Positions 19,510-28,757 of a stretch of 38,162 nucleotides of DNA are shown here, piece by piece. The stretch lies in the NCBI RefSeq assembly GCF_004378355.1, contig NZ_SNUB01000033.1, positions 1-38,162 on the forward strand. The letters run 5' to 3'. This DNA is from Psychromonas algicola. Its GTDB lineage: Bacteria; Pseudomonadota; Gammaproteobacteria; Enterobacterales; Psychromonadaceae. A program made the translations under genes and the position numbers. The notes beneath the pieces were generated by a model that saw only the letters and a program-made list of their open reading frames with translations, had not been told where the DNA came from and searched no databases. How positions within the stretch are numbered: the stretch's first letter is position 1; the number at the start of each line of letters is the position of its first letter.

Positions 19510-20739
19510 TTATTTCTTAGTTGTCTTATTAAATTGTTCACTGACAACTTTAAGCAATTGGATAGCGACTTCTTTTTTGCTGCTTAATGGAATATCAAAA
19601 CGGCTATCTTTAGAGAATACAGTTAATGCATTATTATCACTGTTAAACCCTTGAGTGCTCACTGAGACATCATTGGCTGCAATTAAATCTAGGTTCTTAC
19701 GTTGCAGCTTACCTAGTGCATAGGCTTCAACATCATTGGTTTCAGCAGCAAAACCAACACAGAACGGACGATCTTTTGCACTAGCAACATCTGCAATAAT
19801 GTCAGGATTTTTTACTAGGGTTAACGTGATGGTATCGGTATCCGCTTTCTTTTTCATTTTTTCACTATGTACTTCTTCAGTACGATAATCAGCAACAGCT
19901 GCACAAGCAATAAAGATATCCGTGGTTGCAAGTGAATCTAATGCCGCTTGATGCATCTCACGCGCACTCTTCACATTCAAACGATTAATATTTGTTGGCA
20001 ACGTTAAATTAACAGGACCCGCAATAACAGTCACATTAGCTCCCATTGCTAAGGCTGCCTCAGCTAACGAGAATCCCATTTTTCCAGAACTATGATTACT
20101 AATATAACGTACAGGGTCGATAGCTTCTTGTGTTGGGCCTGCTGTGATCACTACATTCACGCCAGATAAAGGCTGCTCGGGCACTGCAAAAAATTCACAA
20201 CAAAGTTCAACTAATTCAGGCACTTCCAATAATCGTCCAGGACCAACATCACCACAAGCTTGAAGGCCTTGAGCGGGTCCCCAAATAGTAAAACCTCTTT
20301 CTTTTAATACTTTTAGATTTTCTTGTGTCGCGGCAGACAGGTACATTTGTTGATTCATTGCAGGAGCAAGCACAATAGGTGAAGCTGAAGCAATACATAA
20401 TGTAGTTAACAACTCATCCGCCATGCCTGCGCGTAAACGCGCAACAGTATTTGCAGTTGCAGGTGCCACTAAAATTAAATCAGCCCATTTAGCTAATTCA
20501 ATATGCCCCATTCCCGCTTCCGCTTGAGGATCCAACAAACTATCGTAAATTGCATGGCCAGAGACGGCTTGCATCGTTAAAGGAGTAATAAATTCTTTGG
20601 CAGACGCAGTCATAACGATTCGAACTTGCGCACCTTGATCAATTAAGCGGCGGGTTAATTCAGCGCTTTTGTATGCAGCAATGCCACCACAAACGCCTAA
20701 CAATATTTTCTTCCCTTCTAAGGGTAACAATGTACGCAT
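19510..20739 (-). CDS. coaBC: Bifunctional CoaBC (Dfp)
   Basis: CoaBC joins 4'-phosphopantothenate to cysteine (CoaB) and decarboxylates the product (CoaC), two consecutive steps to coenzyme A. The N-terminal flavoprotein domain (about 1-185) has [18 protein letters not shown], the catalytic histidine in [17 protein letters not shown] and the cysteine of [15 protein letters not shown]. The C-terminal synthetase domain has [20 protein letters not shown] and AAVADYR. I start it at the ATG at 20739 (409 aa), where the family begins ([15 protein letters not shown]). A TTG 48 bases upstream would add an atypical leader. It is divergent from radC and heads the dut-slmA operon. Confidence 0.95.
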   Translation of the reverse strand: MRTLLPLEGKKILLGVCGGIAAYKSAELTRRLIDQGAQVRIVMTASAKEFITPLTMQAVSGHAIYDSLLDPQAEAGMGHIELAKWADLILVAPATANTVARLRAGMADELLTTLCIASASPIVLAPAMNQQMYLSAATQENLKVLKERGFTIWGPAQGLQACGDVGPGRLLEVPELVELCCEFFAVPEQPLSGVNVVITAGPTQEAIDPVRYISNHSSGKMGFSLAEAALAMGANVTVIAGPVNLTLPTNINRLNVKSAREMHQAALDSLATTDIFIACAAVADYRTEEVHSEKMKKKADTDTITLTLVKNPDIIADVASAKDRPFCVGFAAETNDVEAYALGKLQRKNLDLIAANDVSVSTQGFNSDNNALTVFSKDSRFDIPLSSKKEVAIQLLKVVSEQFNKTTKK

Positions 20740-20856
20740 AAGTTTCTCTAAAAAGTCGTTAAAAAAATGTTCAATACAATAACACAAAATTTATAAGCAA
20801 TATGTCAGAAGTTCAACTAGATTTAAGACTGTTCTCATTTTTTGAGGAATTCCAAT

Positions 20857-21534
20857 TTGACATCAATTAAACAATGGCCAAAACAAGAAAGACCGCGTGA
20901 AAAACTTATTTCACAGGGAGTAAATAGTTTAACTGACAGTGAATTGTTAGCTATTTTCTTACGCACAGGCTGCCAAGGCACAGATGTAGTGACCTTATCG
21001 CGACAATTACTAACCGACTTTGGCTCATTGCGCGCCTTATTTTCTGCCAGTGAAACAGAGTTTTGTGCTCACCGAGGGTTAGGACAAGCGAAATATGTGC
21101 AATTACAAGCCGTATTAGAAATGTCTCGCCGATTCCTGCAAGAACCTTTAATGAAAGGAGATCCACTCACCAGCGCAACCCAAACACAACAATTCCTAAG
21201 TGCAAAAATGCGAGATTACCCCTACGAAGTCTTTGCCGCCCTTTTATTAGACAGTCAACATCGTGTTATTCGCTTTCATGAATTTTTCTTTGGCACAATT
21301 AATAGTGCTAGTGTTCATCCTCGCGTTATTGTGCAAAAAGTACTGCAAGAAAATGCCGCAGCAATCATACTTGTTCATAATCATCCATCGGGTGATCCAA
21401 CCGCTAGCGAATCAGACAAAAAAATCACCGAAAAACTAGTCAACACTCTGCAATTAATTGATGTTAGAATACTGGACCATTTCATCATTGGTGATGGAAA
21501 ATACACCTCATTTGCAGAAAAAGGGTGGATTTAA
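20857..21534 (+). CDS. radC: RadC/YeeS-family JAB-domain protein
   Basis: This is a RadC-family protein. The name comes from a radiation-sensitive E. coli mutant later shown to affect recG, so its true role is unclear. An N-terminal helix-hairpin-helix-like segment (about 20-100) precedes a JAB/MPN metalloprotease-like domain with the full motif [14 protein letters not shown] (about 176-189). I choose the TTG at 20857 (225 aa) because GAGGAA at 20844-20849 ends 7 bases before it. A TTG at 20842 overlaps that ribosome-binding site. Position between coaBC and rpmB is the conserved one. Confidence 0.9.
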   Translation: MTSIKQWPKQERPREKLISQGVNSLTDSELLAIFLRTGCQGTDVVTLSRQLLTDFGSLRALFSASETEFCAHRGLGQAKYVQLQAVLEMSRRFLQEPLMKGDPLTSATQTQQFLSAKMRDYPYEVFAALLLDSQHRVIRFHEFFFGTINSASVHPRVIVQKVLQENAAAIILVHNHPSGDPTASESDKKITEKLVNTLQLIDVRILDHFIIGDGKYTSFAEKGWI

Positions 21535-21554
21535 CGCATTTATTCTTAGATTTG

Positions 21555-21583
21555 TTGATCTTTTAATCTCAATCATGTATAAA
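21555..21583 (+). promoter_or_regulatory. rpmB-rpmG promoter
   Basis: The -35 is TTGATC (21555-21560), the spacer 17 bp and the -10 TATAAA (21578-21583). A GC-rich discriminator (GCGCCC) follows, typical of stringently controlled ribosomal genes. The leader to rpmB is about 80 bases and contains a small CGCC/GGCG hairpin (about 21596-21607). Confidence 0.75.
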
Positions 21584-21670
21584 ATGCGCCCTCGACGCCT
21601 TTGGCGACGGCTAAAAAAGGTGTTCGACTATTTTGCTCGAGTAAAACTAATATTTTTGGAGAATTTCGAC

Positions 21671-21907
21671 ATGTCTAGAGTATGTCAAGTTACAGGCAAG
21701 CGTCCAGCTGTTGGTAACAATGTATCACACGCAAAGAACCGTACACGACGTCGTTTCTTACCTAACCTACAAACACATCGTTTTTGGGTTGAGAGTGAGA
21801 ACCGTTTTGTTAAATTACGCCTAACTACTAAAGGTATGCGTATCATCGACAAAAAAGGTATAGATGCAGTTTTAACTGACATCCGTGCTAATGGCGTTAA
21901 AGTTTAA
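21671..21907 (+). CDS. rpmB: 50S ribosomal protein L28 (bL28)
   Basis: L28 is a component of the large ribosomal subunit. The product is 78 aa, the normal length. It shows [42 protein letters not shown] and [16 protein letters not shown], matching the family from end to end. The reading frame is open for about 70 codons upstream, but GGAGA (21658-21662) 8 bases before this ATG fixes the start. It is the first gene of rpmB-rpmG. It carries only one cysteine (C5), so it is the type without a zinc ribbon. Confidence 0.97.
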   Translation: MSRVCQVTGKRPAVGNNVSHAKNRTRRRFLPNLQTHRFWVESENRFVKLRLTTKGMRIIDKKGIDAVLTDIRANGVKV

Positions 21908-21918
21908 GGAGCTTAACA

Positions 21919-22074
21919 ATGCGTGATAAAATTCGTTTAAATTCAAGCGCTGGCACTGGTCATTTTTATACTACTGATAAAAATAAAAAGAACATGCCTG
22001 AAAAGTTTGAAATCAAAAAGTTTGATCCTGTAGTACGTAAACACGTTATCTACAAAGAAGGCAAAATCAAGTAA
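21919..22074 (+). CDS. rpmG: 50S ribosomal protein L33 (bL33)
   Basis: L33 is a small large-subunit protein located near the E site. The product is 51 aa, beginning [19 protein letters not shown] and ending [13 protein letters not shown]. It has no cysteine, so it is the zinc-independent form. AAGGAG (21906-21911) lies 7 bases upstream of the ATG, overlapping the end of rpmB, which starts 11 bp before this gene. An intrinsic terminator follows. Confidence 0.97.
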   Translation: MRDKIRLNSSAGTGHFYTTDKNKKNMPEKFEIKKFDPVVRKHVIYKEGKIK

Positions 22075-22090
22075 TTTTGATTTTACCTTT

Positions 22091-22119
22091 AAAAAACCCA
22101 GTTTATACTGGGTTTTTTT
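22091..22119 (+). terminator. Intrinsic terminator after rpmG
   Basis: A 12-bp stem (22091-22102 with 22107-22118, core ACCCAGT) has a 4-base loop and ends in seven T. It is a strong rho-independent terminator for rpmB-rpmG; because of the A-run it may also work in reverse. Confidence 0.92.
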
Positions 22120-22146
22120 ATGCCTGAAATAAAATAAGGAATGCCG

Positions 22147-22599
22147 ATGCGATTATCCAAGAAGGGATTTAATAACTTACTTATCTTTGGGATTTTACTG
22201 ATCACTTTTATTTTTAATTTCAGCCAACGCCTGCGTGAACCGCATGAAACCAAACAAAGCACAGTTATCCCTAAAGAATTTACAATCCTAGAAATTCAAA
22301 CGCCAGATTACACACTGACTCGCGTAGGTCGAAATTGGCAACGTAAGCCAAGTATGGGGATATCAAGTGATAAGCTTCAGCAAGTTGTGAATAATTGGCA
22401 AACAGTCCCTCTGGACACCTTAACAGAGCAAAGCTTCCTCCTCTCTGACTTTATCCTACGTTTTTTTATTGCAGAACAAAAAGACCCGATCATTGTTCAA
22501 TTACATCAATTGCAAAATGACCACTATGTTTTACAAGTGAATGAAAAACTGTACCTATCATTACCAAGTAATCAACTGAGCTTATTTCTAGGAAGATAA
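22147..22599 (+). CDS. Unknown membrane-anchored protein
   Basis: I do not recognise this 150-aa protein. It has a short basic N-terminus (MRLSKKG), one transmembrane helix (about 9-27) and a soluble, probably periplasmic domain. The segment at about 45-80 (ILEIQTPDYTLTRVGRNWQR, then a D-x2-LQQVVNNW stretch) vaguely resembles repeats of DUF4340-type proteins; this is only a suggestion. AAGGA at 22136-22140 is 6 bases before the ATG at 22147 and touches the ATG at 22141, so the later start is chosen. It lies between the rpmG terminator and mutM, with a 127-bp gap before mutM. Confidence 0.7.
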   Translation: MRLSKKGFNNLLIFGILLITFIFNFSQRLREPHETKQSTVIPKEFTILEIQTPDYTLTRVGRNWQRKPSMGISSDKLQQVVNNWQTVPLDTLTEQSFLLSDFILRFFIAEQKDPIIVQLHQLQNDHYVLQVNEKLYLSLPSNQLSLFLGR

Positions 22600-22726
22600 T
22601 TCATAAGAGCCATATACAATGATGCTATTCGTCCATTTGACAAGTTATTGTGATTGGTATGATTAGCATTAACTTATTTTTCCCATTAAGATAAAACGCA
22701 TTATTCAACAATGAGACAATAAGACT

Positions 22727-23539
22727 ATGCCTGAATTACCAGAGGTTGAAACAAGCCGTCGCGGTATTAGCCCTCATATAACCAAACAAAAAATTAATAA
22801 TATTGTATTACGCCACCATCAATTACGTTGGCCAATACCTAGCGACCTACTCGCACTATTAAAAGGTAAAATATTATTACAAGTGGATCGACGCGCTAAG
22901 TATTTATTATTACGTTTTGAAAATGGCACGCTGTTGATCCATTTAGGGATGTCGGGCAGTTTACGCATTTGTGAATTAAATACACCAGCACAAAAACATG
23001 ACCACGCCGACTTTCAATTCAATGATTGCTTATTGCGTTATACCGATCCAAGACGTTTTGGTGCCATTTTATGGTTAGGAGACGATCCAGAAGCAAGCCC
23101 ATTGTTAAGTATCCTAGGTCCAGAGCCATTATCAGAAGCCTTTACTGCAGAATGGTTGTACCAAGAATCAAGAAATAGAAAGATACCTGTAAAACAATTT
23201 ATTATGGATCAAAAGGTGGTCACAGGCGTCGGTAATATTTACGCAACTGAAGCTTTATTTAATGCCAAGATCAGTCCGATTCGAGCGGCCAACAATATTA
23301 GCTTAAAACGCTATATTGTTTTGGTTGATGCAATAAAGGTTATTTTAGATCAAGCGATTAAGCAAGGTGGCACCACACTTAAAGACTTTGTTGGTGGGGA
23401 TGGTAAACCAGGCTACTTTCAACAAACATTACATATCTACGGTAAAACAGGCGAGTTATGTCCAAGCTGCGAGAAACCTTTAACGTCAGTAAAGCTAGCC
23501 GCAAGAAACAGCGTTTATTGTAGTCACTGTCAACGTTAA
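22727..23539 (+). CDS. mutM: Formamidopyrimidine-DNA glycosylase MutM
   Basis: MutM is a base-excision repair enzyme that removes 8-oxoguanine and formamidopyrimidines and nicks the site by beta/delta elimination. The product is 270 aa. The N-terminal MPELPEVET supplies the catalytic Pro2 and Glu3. The beta-hairpin lysine is in DRRAKYLLL (about K57). The helix-two-turn-helix includes MDQKVVTGVGNIYATEALF, and the C-terminal zinc finger is CPSC...CSHC (about 247-268). All key residues are present. A terminator shared with ushA follows. Confidence 0.97.
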   Translation: MPELPEVETSRRGISPHITKQKINNIVLRHHQLRWPIPSDLLALLKGKILLQVDRRAKYLLLRFENGTLLIHLGMSGSLRICELNTPAQKHDHADFQFNDCLLRYTDPRRFGAILWLGDDPEASPLLSILGPEPLSEAFTAEWLYQESRNRKIPVKQFIMDQKVVTGVGNIYATEALFNAKISPIRAANNISLKRYIVLVDAIKVILDQAIKQGGTTLKDFVGGDGKPGYFQQTLHIYGKTGELCPSCEKPLTSVKLAARNSVYCSHCQR

Positions 23540-23549
23540 CCTCGCATAA

Positions 23550-23586
23550 AAAAGCCCAGTGTAAATGTAATCTACACCGGGCTTTT
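23550..23586. terminator. Bidirectional terminator between mutM and ushA
   Basis: AAAAGCCC-A-GTGTA (23550-23563) pairs with TACAC-C-GGGCTTTT (23573-23586), with one A-C mismatch and a 9-base loop. T-runs on both strands let it end mutM and the convergent 5'-nucleotidase gene. Confidence 0.88.
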
Positions 23587-23627
23587 CTTTAACTATTAAA
23601 TTGCCCGTTAAGGCAGTTCATGCGTAA

Positions 23628-25283
23628 TTAGTAACTAATTTCACCAGCTGGTGCGTAATCAGAAACATTGATTGGAGAGTTAGACTCTAAGTATTCTTTC
23701 AATACTTCAGCATCAACAAAACCAGTATTTACAAAACCAGCGTGGCCCGTAATATTTGGGTATCCGTCACCACCAGCAGCATTAAAGCTTGGAATTGAGA
23801 AACGGTATGTTTTTGCTAGATCAAGTGCTTTACCTGCAATTTTAACTTGGTTAACACCGTTTTGGTCTAACTTCATGCTGATTCCGTAGAATTGAGCGTA
23901 AGCACCAGTATCGATAGGCTTAGTTGCTACAACATTAAGGTAATCAATTACTTCAGCACCAGTCATATCAACATAAGTTAACTGGTTAGCAAATGGTTGA
24001 ACTTTTAAAACATCTTTATAAGTCACATCACCAGCAGCAATTGAATCACGTACACCACCTGAATTCATCACACCAAAGTCTGCTTTTGCTCGTTCTTTTT
24101 GCGCTTTTGCAATTAAACGACCAAGGTTTGTTTGGTTGAAACGAACAACATTACGGTCACCTTCAAGTTTACCGTTAGTCACTGCTACTTTATTGCTTAA
24201 CTCAGCTTGACCTTTTTCTTGGTAAGGCGTTAAGAATTCAAGTAACTCAGGATCTTGTGCGATTTTAGATTCAATAAGAACGCGTTTTGATTTACCATCA
24301 ACTTTGATTTTTTTAACTAAGTTAACAGGAATCAGACGGTAACTAACTAACTCTAGTTCGCCATTCTTAAATTTGTAATCCGCACGACCAACGTATTTAC
24401 CCCATTCATGAGCTTGTACGATGTAAGTACCGTTTTGCTTGTCTGGTACACAATCATCACCAGGCTTAAAGTTTGAGTAAGCTTTTTTAGATGCTTCCAT
24501 ACAAACTGGCTCTTGAGAGTGACCACCAATGATCATATCAAGAGCACCTTCTGGAAGTGAACGCGCTAACGTCACATCACCCGGAGCATTAACACCGTAG
24601 TTTGCATCTTGGTAGTGACCCATATGCGTCACCGCAAAGATCAAATCTGGGTTTTCATTTTTTTCAAGCTCTGCGATAACCGCTGCCGCTTCTGCTTTTG
24701 GATCACGGAAATCGATACCGCTGATATATTCAGGGTTACCAATTTTAGCAGTATCTTCTGTTGTTAAACCGATAACAGCGATTTTTACACCCTGCTCTAC
24801 GAAGATTTCATAAGGTTTAAATAAACGTTCGCCTGTTGCTTTGTCGTAGATATTAGCCGACAGCATTGGGAAGTTTGCCCATTTTTCTTGTTTTTCAAGT
24901 ACAGAAAGCGGGTTATCAAATTCATGGTTACCTAATGCCATCGCATCATAACCAATTAGGCTCATACCTTTGAAATCTGGTTCAGCATCTTGTAGATCTG
25001 ATTCAGGAACACCCGTATTGATATCACCACCAGAGAATAATAATACGCTACCACCAGCACCTTCAACTTCAGCGCGGATTTGATCAATCAAGGTTTTACG
25101 AGCAGCCATACCGTATTCACCGTGACGATTTTGCCAAAAACGACCGTGATGGTCATTCGTATGCAAAATAGTTAGGTCATAAGTTGTATCAGCTTCCCAC
25201 TGAGGTTCAGTTGTTGAAGTACAACCCACAAGAGCGGCACTAAAAAGTGTAGCCAATAAAACCGGCTTAAATATTTTTCTCAT
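23628..25283 (-). CDS. ushA: 5'-nucleotidase / UDP-sugar hydrolase, lipoprotein
   Basis: This is a UshA/NutA-type enzyme that dephosphorylates extracellular nucleotides so nucleosides can be taken up. The product is 551 aa. The signal peptide ends in a lipobox, ALVGC (Cys21), so it is predicted to be a lipoprotein like Vibrio NutA, unlike soluble periplasmic E. coli UshA. The N-terminal metallophosphatase domain carries the two-metal ligands in ILHTNDHHGRF, GGDINTG, GNHEFD, THMGHY and GGHSQ. The C-terminal substrate domain has NSGGVRDSIAAGDVTYKDV and IPSFNAAGGDGYP. AAGGAA precedes the ATG. It is convergent with mutM. Confidence 0.93.
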   Translation of the reverse strand: MRKIFKPVLLATLFSAALVGCTSTTEPQWEADTTYDLTILHTNDHHGRFWQNRHGEYGMAARKTLIDQIRAEVEGAGGSVLLFSGGDINTGVPESDLQDAEPDFKGMSLIGYDAMALGNHEFDNPLSVLEKQEKWANFPMLSANIYDKATGERLFKPYEIFVEQGVKIAVIGLTTEDTAKIGNPEYISGIDFRDPKAEAAAVIAELEKNENPDLIFAVTHMGHYQDANYGVNAPGDVTLARSLPEGALDMIIGGHSQEPVCMEASKKAYSNFKPGDDCVPDKQNGTYIVQAHEWGKYVGRADYKFKNGELELVSYRLIPVNLVKKIKVDGKSKRVLIESKIAQDPELLEFLTPYQEKGQAELSNKVAVTNGKLEGDRNVVRFNQTNLGRLIAKAQKERAKADFGVMNSGGVRDSIAAGDVTYKDVLKVQPFANQLTYVDMTGAEVIDYLNVVATKPIDTGAYAQFYGISMKLDQNGVNQVKIAGKALDLAKTYRFSIPSFNAAGGDGYPNITGHAGFVNTGFVDAEVLKEYLESNSPINVSDYAPAGEISY

Positions 25284-25367
25284 ATTTTTTCCTTATAGTT
25301 TTTATATCGTTCCGTTACTCAAAGATTAATCAGTTAAAAAACCATTCAATCAATATTTCATGTACCA

Positions 25368-25413
25368 GTGTATGCGACTCTAGCTCTGTAGAAAAGTATT
25401 TAGAGCAATACAC
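25368..25413 (-). other. Imperfect hairpin downstream of coaD
   Basis: GTGTATGC...CTCTA (25368-25382) pairs imperfectly with TAGAGCAATACAC (25401-25413). It lies 10 bp after the coaD stop on the minus strand. There is no T-run, so it may stabilise the 3' end rather than terminate. Confidence 0.3.
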
Positions 25414-25423
25414 CTACAATAAA

Positions 25424-25918
25424 TCAACTTTTTATATCTGCTTGCTGCTGTTTTTTGATCAACGCTTGCTTTACATTTTCAGGTGCCAATTGGCTGATAT
25501 CACCTTGATGTTTAAAGACTTCTTTAACAATCGTTGAAGAGATAAATCCAGCTTTTGCACAGGCTGGTAATAGAATCGTTTCAAGCTCAGTATTTAAAGT
25601 GTAATTAACTTGTGCAAGCTGGATCTCATAATCAGCATCCGTTGCGCCACGAATTCCTCTTAATAAAGCTTGTGCTTGGTGCTTTTTCGCAAAGTCAGCA
25701 AGCAAACCATTAAAGGGAATAATCTCAACACCTTTTAAATGCTGAGTAGCATCAGACAATAAATCACAGCGCTCTTGTAAATCAAATAAAGGGTTTTTAC
25801 TTGTATTAATGGCTACCGCAACAATCACCCGATCAGCTAAAGAATTAGCTCTTGTGATTAGATCGATATGCCCATAAGTAACTGGGTCAAATGACCCAGG
25901 AAAAATAACTGTATTCAT
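25424..25918 (-). CDS. coaD: Phosphopantetheine adenylyltransferase CoaD
   Basis: CoaD transfers AMP from ATP to 4'-phosphopantetheine, the penultimate step of coenzyme A synthesis. The product is 164 aa, a hexameric nucleotidyltransferase. The N-terminal GSFDPVTYGHIDLI (about 8-21) includes the TxGH nucleotide-binding motif. LLRGIRGATDADYE (about 87-100) and the C-terminal ISSTIVKEV (about 126-134) complete the active site. It lies 39 bp downstream of cyaY on the same strand and may be co-transcribed. The window thus holds three CoA steps (coaBC, coaD) in two operons. Confidence 0.97.
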   Translation of the reverse strand: MNTVIFPGSFDPVTYGHIDLITRANSLADRVIVAVAINTSKNPLFDLQERCDLLSDATQHLKGVEIIPFNGLLADFAKKHQAQALLRGIRGATDADYEIQLAQVNYTLNTELETILLPACAKAGFISSTIVKEVFKHQGDISQLAPENVKQALIKKQQQADIKS

Positions 25919-25957
25919 TATTGATTCTCTACATGTTTAAAAGTAGCCACTTCAGTT

Positions 25958-26272
25958 TTATTTAAAAACCACTTTTTCGCCAGACTGTTTTAATATCGCT
26001 GCCGATAAAAAACCTAAAAATTCATCGCCACTGCGATCATCAACCCATAATCCAGCTTTATAATCATAATGATGACCATTTTCTAACGTCGCCAACCAAA
26101 CTTGATGTAATGGTTCTTGGCGGTTAATAATTAGCTTAGTTCTGTTCTCAAATTCCAAGGTTAATAGAGAGCCATTTTGGTCATAATCGATGTCTGCACC
26201 AGAATCTTCGATACAATCTTCTATTTTTTGATACAAGATATCCGCTAATTGAATAAATTCGCTATCAGTCAT
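25958..26272 (-). CDS. cyaY: Bacterial frataxin CyaY
   Basis: CyaY binds iron and modulates IscS-dependent Fe-S cluster assembly. The product is 104 aa, the standard length. The acidic first helix (EFIQLADILYQKIEDCIEDSGADID) supplies the iron-binding ridge. The central beta-sheet contains the family signature HQVWLATLENGHHYDY...LWVDDRSGDEFL. It is divergent from lptM, as in E. coli. In E. coli cyaY neighbours cyaA on its other side; here coaD takes that place. Confidence 0.95.
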   Translation of the reverse strand: MTDSEFIQLADILYQKIEDCIEDSGADIDYDQNGSLLTLEFENRTKLIINRQEPLHQVWLATLENGHHYDYKAGLWVDDRSGDEFLGFLSAAILKQSGEKVVFK

Positions 26273-26343
26273 TTACTTCCCCTTTGCTTTTTAACGATGA
26301 AATGCGATTATAGAGCGCTAAAAATATTAAACTAGGAGAAGGC

Positions 26344-26514
26344 ATGAAAAATCTTAATTTATTGCTAGTAACCCTGATTTTTTCAAGCCTATTAGCAGGC
26401 TGTGGAATGAAAGGTCCGCTATATAGAGAAGCAGCACCTTCTCCTAAAGTAGAACAAGTTACTACATTAGAAGCAAACAGTAACGAAAACGAAACACAAG
26501 CAACGACGCAATAA
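26344..26514 (+). CDS. lptM: LPS-assembly lipoprotein LptM (YifL)
   Basis: This is a 56-aa lipoprotein. The signal peptide MKNLNLLLVTLIFSSLLAGC has its lipobox at LAGC (Cys20). It is followed by GMKGPLY, the diagnostic YifL/LptM motif, and a short hydrophilic tail. LptM associates with the LptDE outer-membrane LPS translocon and assists its maturation. AGGAG (26334-26338) lies 5 bases before the ATG. It heads the lysA-dapF-xerC direction, opposite cyaY. A long open frame on the other strand (26265-26528) is not a gene. Confidence 0.92.
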   Translation: MKNLNLLLVTLIFSSLLAGCGMKGPLYREAAPSPKVEQVTTLEANSNENETQATTQ

Positions 26515-26573
26515 AATATTTCAGACAATAGCTGTTATATCTTAAAACCATAGAATAAAGAAAGGATTTAAAA

Positions 26574-27836
26574 GTGGATCATTTTAATTATCACGCCGAT
26601 GGCCGTTTATTAGCAGAAGAAACAGCGATTGAAGACATAATCAAGAAATCTGGTACGCCAGCTTATATTTATTCTAGAGCAACCATTGAACGTCATTGGA
26701 AAGCATTTGATGAAGCAGCTGGTACTCACCCTCATTTAATTTGTTATGCCGTTAAAGCAAACTCAAATTTAGGCGTGTTAAACATTATGGCTCGTTTAGG
26801 CTCAGGCTTTGATATTGTGTCTGTCGGCGAGTTATTACGTGTTATCCAAGCTGGCGGCGATCCTAAAAAAGTGGTTTTCTCTGGTGTGGGTAAAACAGAA
26901 GTTGAAATATCGACGGCATTACAAGCAGGTATTCACTGTTTTAATGTTGAATCTATTTCTGAGCTTTACAGAATTAATGAAGTCGCAGAGTCATTGAAAA
27001 CAGTTGCACCGATTTCAATCCGTATTAATCCTAATATTGATGCAGGTACACACCCTTATATTTCTACAGGTTTAAAAGAAAATAAATTTGGTATCGAAAT
27101 TGAGCAAGCGTTAACGGTTTATAACCTAGCACATGAACTACCTTTCTTAGATGTGATTGGTGTGGATTGTCATATTGGTTCGCAATTAACTGAAATATCG
27201 CCATTTTTAGAAGCATTAGACAAGCTACTTATGTTAATCGATGACTTAGCAACGCAAGGCATTATTATTAAGCATCTTGATTTAGGTGGCGGCTTAGGTG
27301 TTCCTTATAATGGAGAAAAACCACCAGAGCCAGCGGAATACATGAAAGCAATCATTGAACGAATGAATGGCCGCCAATTAAAACTTATTTTTGAACCAGG
27401 TCGCGCAATCATGGCGAATGCTGGTATCTTAGTATCTAAAATTGAATTCTTAAAATTAAACGATCACAAAAACTTCGCGATTATTGACGCTGCGATGAAT
27501 GATTTGATCCGCCCAGCTTTATACAGTGCATGGCAAAATATCATTCCAATTAACAATCAATTGGATGATCCAGAAAACCGCCCTACTCGCGTTTACGATA
27601 TCGTAGGCCCGATCTGTGAAACAGGTGATTTCTTGGGTAAAGAGCGTGAGTTAAGCATTGCTGAAGGAGATTATTTAGCAATTCGTAGTGCGGGTGCTTA
27701 TGGTGCAACAATGAGTTCAAATTACAACTCTCGTTGTCGTCCTGCTGAAATCATGGTTGATGGTAATAAAGCTTTTGTTGTTCGCGAGCGAGAAGAACAC
27801 AGAGAGCTATGGAAGGGTGAGCATGTTTTACCTTAG
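26574..27836 (+). CDS. lysA: Diaminopimelate decarboxylase LysA
   Basis: LysA is a PLP enzyme that decarboxylates meso-diaminopimelate to L-lysine. The product is 420 aa, with a GTG start 7 bases after AAAGGA. The PLP lysine is in ICYAVKANSN (about K61). HIGSQ, the phosphate-binding GGGLGVPY and EPGRAIMANAG are present. The substrate cysteine is in GPICETGDFLG, and SAGAYGATMSSNYN is near the C-terminus. It is 59 bp after lptM and directly before dapF, which makes its substrate, so two consecutive steps of lysine synthesis are adjacent. Confidence 0.97.
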   Translation: MDHFNYHADGRLLAEETAIEDIIKKSGTPAYIYSRATIERHWKAFDEAAGTHPHLICYAVKANSNLGVLNIMARLGSGFDIVSVGELLRVIQAGGDPKKVVFSGVGKTEVEISTALQAGIHCFNVESISELYRINEVAESLKTVAPISIRINPNIDAGTHPYISTGLKENKFGIEIEQALTVYNLAHELPFLDVIGVDCHIGSQLTEISPFLEALDKLLMLIDDLATQGIIIKHLDLGGGLGVPYNGEKPPEPAEYMKAIIERMNGRQLKLIFEPGRAIMANAGILVSKIEFLKLNDHKNFAIIDAAMNDLIRPALYSAWQNIIPINNQLDDPENRPTRVYDIVGPICETGDFLGKERELSIAEGDYLAIRSAGAYGATMSSNYNSRCRPAEIMVDGNKAFVVREREEHRELWKGEHVLP

Positions 27837-27912
27837 TTAAAACTTACGCAATACATATGGGAGCACATCACTCCCAACATTAATGAGTTTTGTTGGTAAA
27901 AGTAGACCTAAA

Positions 27913-28740
27913 ATGAATATTGAGTTTTCTAAAATGCATGGCTTGGGTAATGACTTTATGGTCATTAACAACGTCACACAAAATGTATTCCTTTCTAAAG
28001 AAACGATCTGCAAACTCGCAGACCGCAACTTTGGGATTGGTTTTGATCAGCTTTTAATGGTTGAGCCTCCTTACGACCCAGATTTAGACTTTCATTACCG
28101 AATTTTCAACGCTGATGGTAGTGAAGTAGAACAATGTGGTAACGGTGCTCGTTGTTTCGCCCGTTTTGTAAAACAAAAAGGCTTAACCCATAAACGCGTG
28201 ATCAATGTGAGTACAGCCAAGGGGAAAATTCAACTTAAAATTGAACAAGATGGCAATGTCACAGTCGATATGGGCAAACCTATTTTAACACCCGCTAAAA
28301 TTCCTTTTGAAGCACAGAAGGAAGAGAAAACCTATATCTTACGTGTAGAAGACCACACGGTATTATGCGGCGCAGTTTCAATGGGCAACCCTCATTGTGT
28401 TGTCTTAGTCGATGATATTAATACGGCGCCGGTGGAAACACTGGGTCCTTTATTGGAAGTTCACGAACGCTTCCCTAACAAAGTTAACGTTGGCTTTTTA
28501 CAAATAGTCGATCGTGGATTTGCAAAATTACGCGTTTGGGAACGTGGCGTAGGTGAAACCCTAGCTTGTGGAACAGGTGCTTGTGCTGCAGCGGTTGTTG
28601 GACAGCTACAGGATAAATTAGATACACATTGTCGTATTGAATTACCCGGCGGTGAATTGCGCTTTTTTTGGCAACCAGGACAAAGCGTACGTATGAGTGG
28701 TCCAGCTGAATTTGTGTTTGACGGGCAAATTCAAATATAA
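27913..28740 (+). CDS. dapF: Diaminopimelate epimerase DapF
   Basis: DapF is a PLP-independent racemase converting LL- to meso-diaminopimelate, used for peptidoglycan and lysine. The product is 275 aa from the ATG at 27913, where the family begins ([17 protein letters not shown]). An ATG 30 bases upstream would add ten unrelated residues. The catalytic cysteines are in [13 protein letters not shown] (first Cys, about 76) and [12 protein letters not shown] (about 220). A hairpin follows the stop. Confidence 0.96.
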   Translation: MNIEFSKMHGLGNDFMVINNVTQNVFLSKETICKLADRNFGIGFDQLLMVEPPYDPDLDFHYRIFNADGSEVEQCGNGARCFARFVKQKGLTHKRVINVSTAKGKIQLKIEQDGNVTVDMGKPILTPAKIPFEAQKEEKTYILRVEDHTVLCGAVSMGNPHCVVLVDDINTAPVETLGPLLEVHERFPNKVNVGFLQIVDRGFAKLRVWERGVGETLACGTGACAAAVVGQLQDKLDTHCRIELPGGELRFFWQPGQSVRMSGPAEFVFDGQIQI

Positions 28741-28757
28741 ACGATCTAGTTATAGAT

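Noticed and set aside
21458-21670. A longer rpmB reading frame beginning inside radC.
   Set aside because: Residues before MSRVCQVTG are not part of L28, the promoter at 21555-21583 lies inside this stretch, and GGAGA precedes 21671.
25368-25413. Hairpin after coaD as an intrinsic terminator.
   Set aside because: The stem is interrupted and there is no T-run on the minus strand, so it is listed only as a low-confidence structure.
26265-26528. An 87-codon minus-strand reading frame opposite lptM.
   Set aside because: It is the antisense of lptM, whose lipobox and CGMKGPLY motif and strong AGGAG site are clear. The reverse frame has no recognisable domain.
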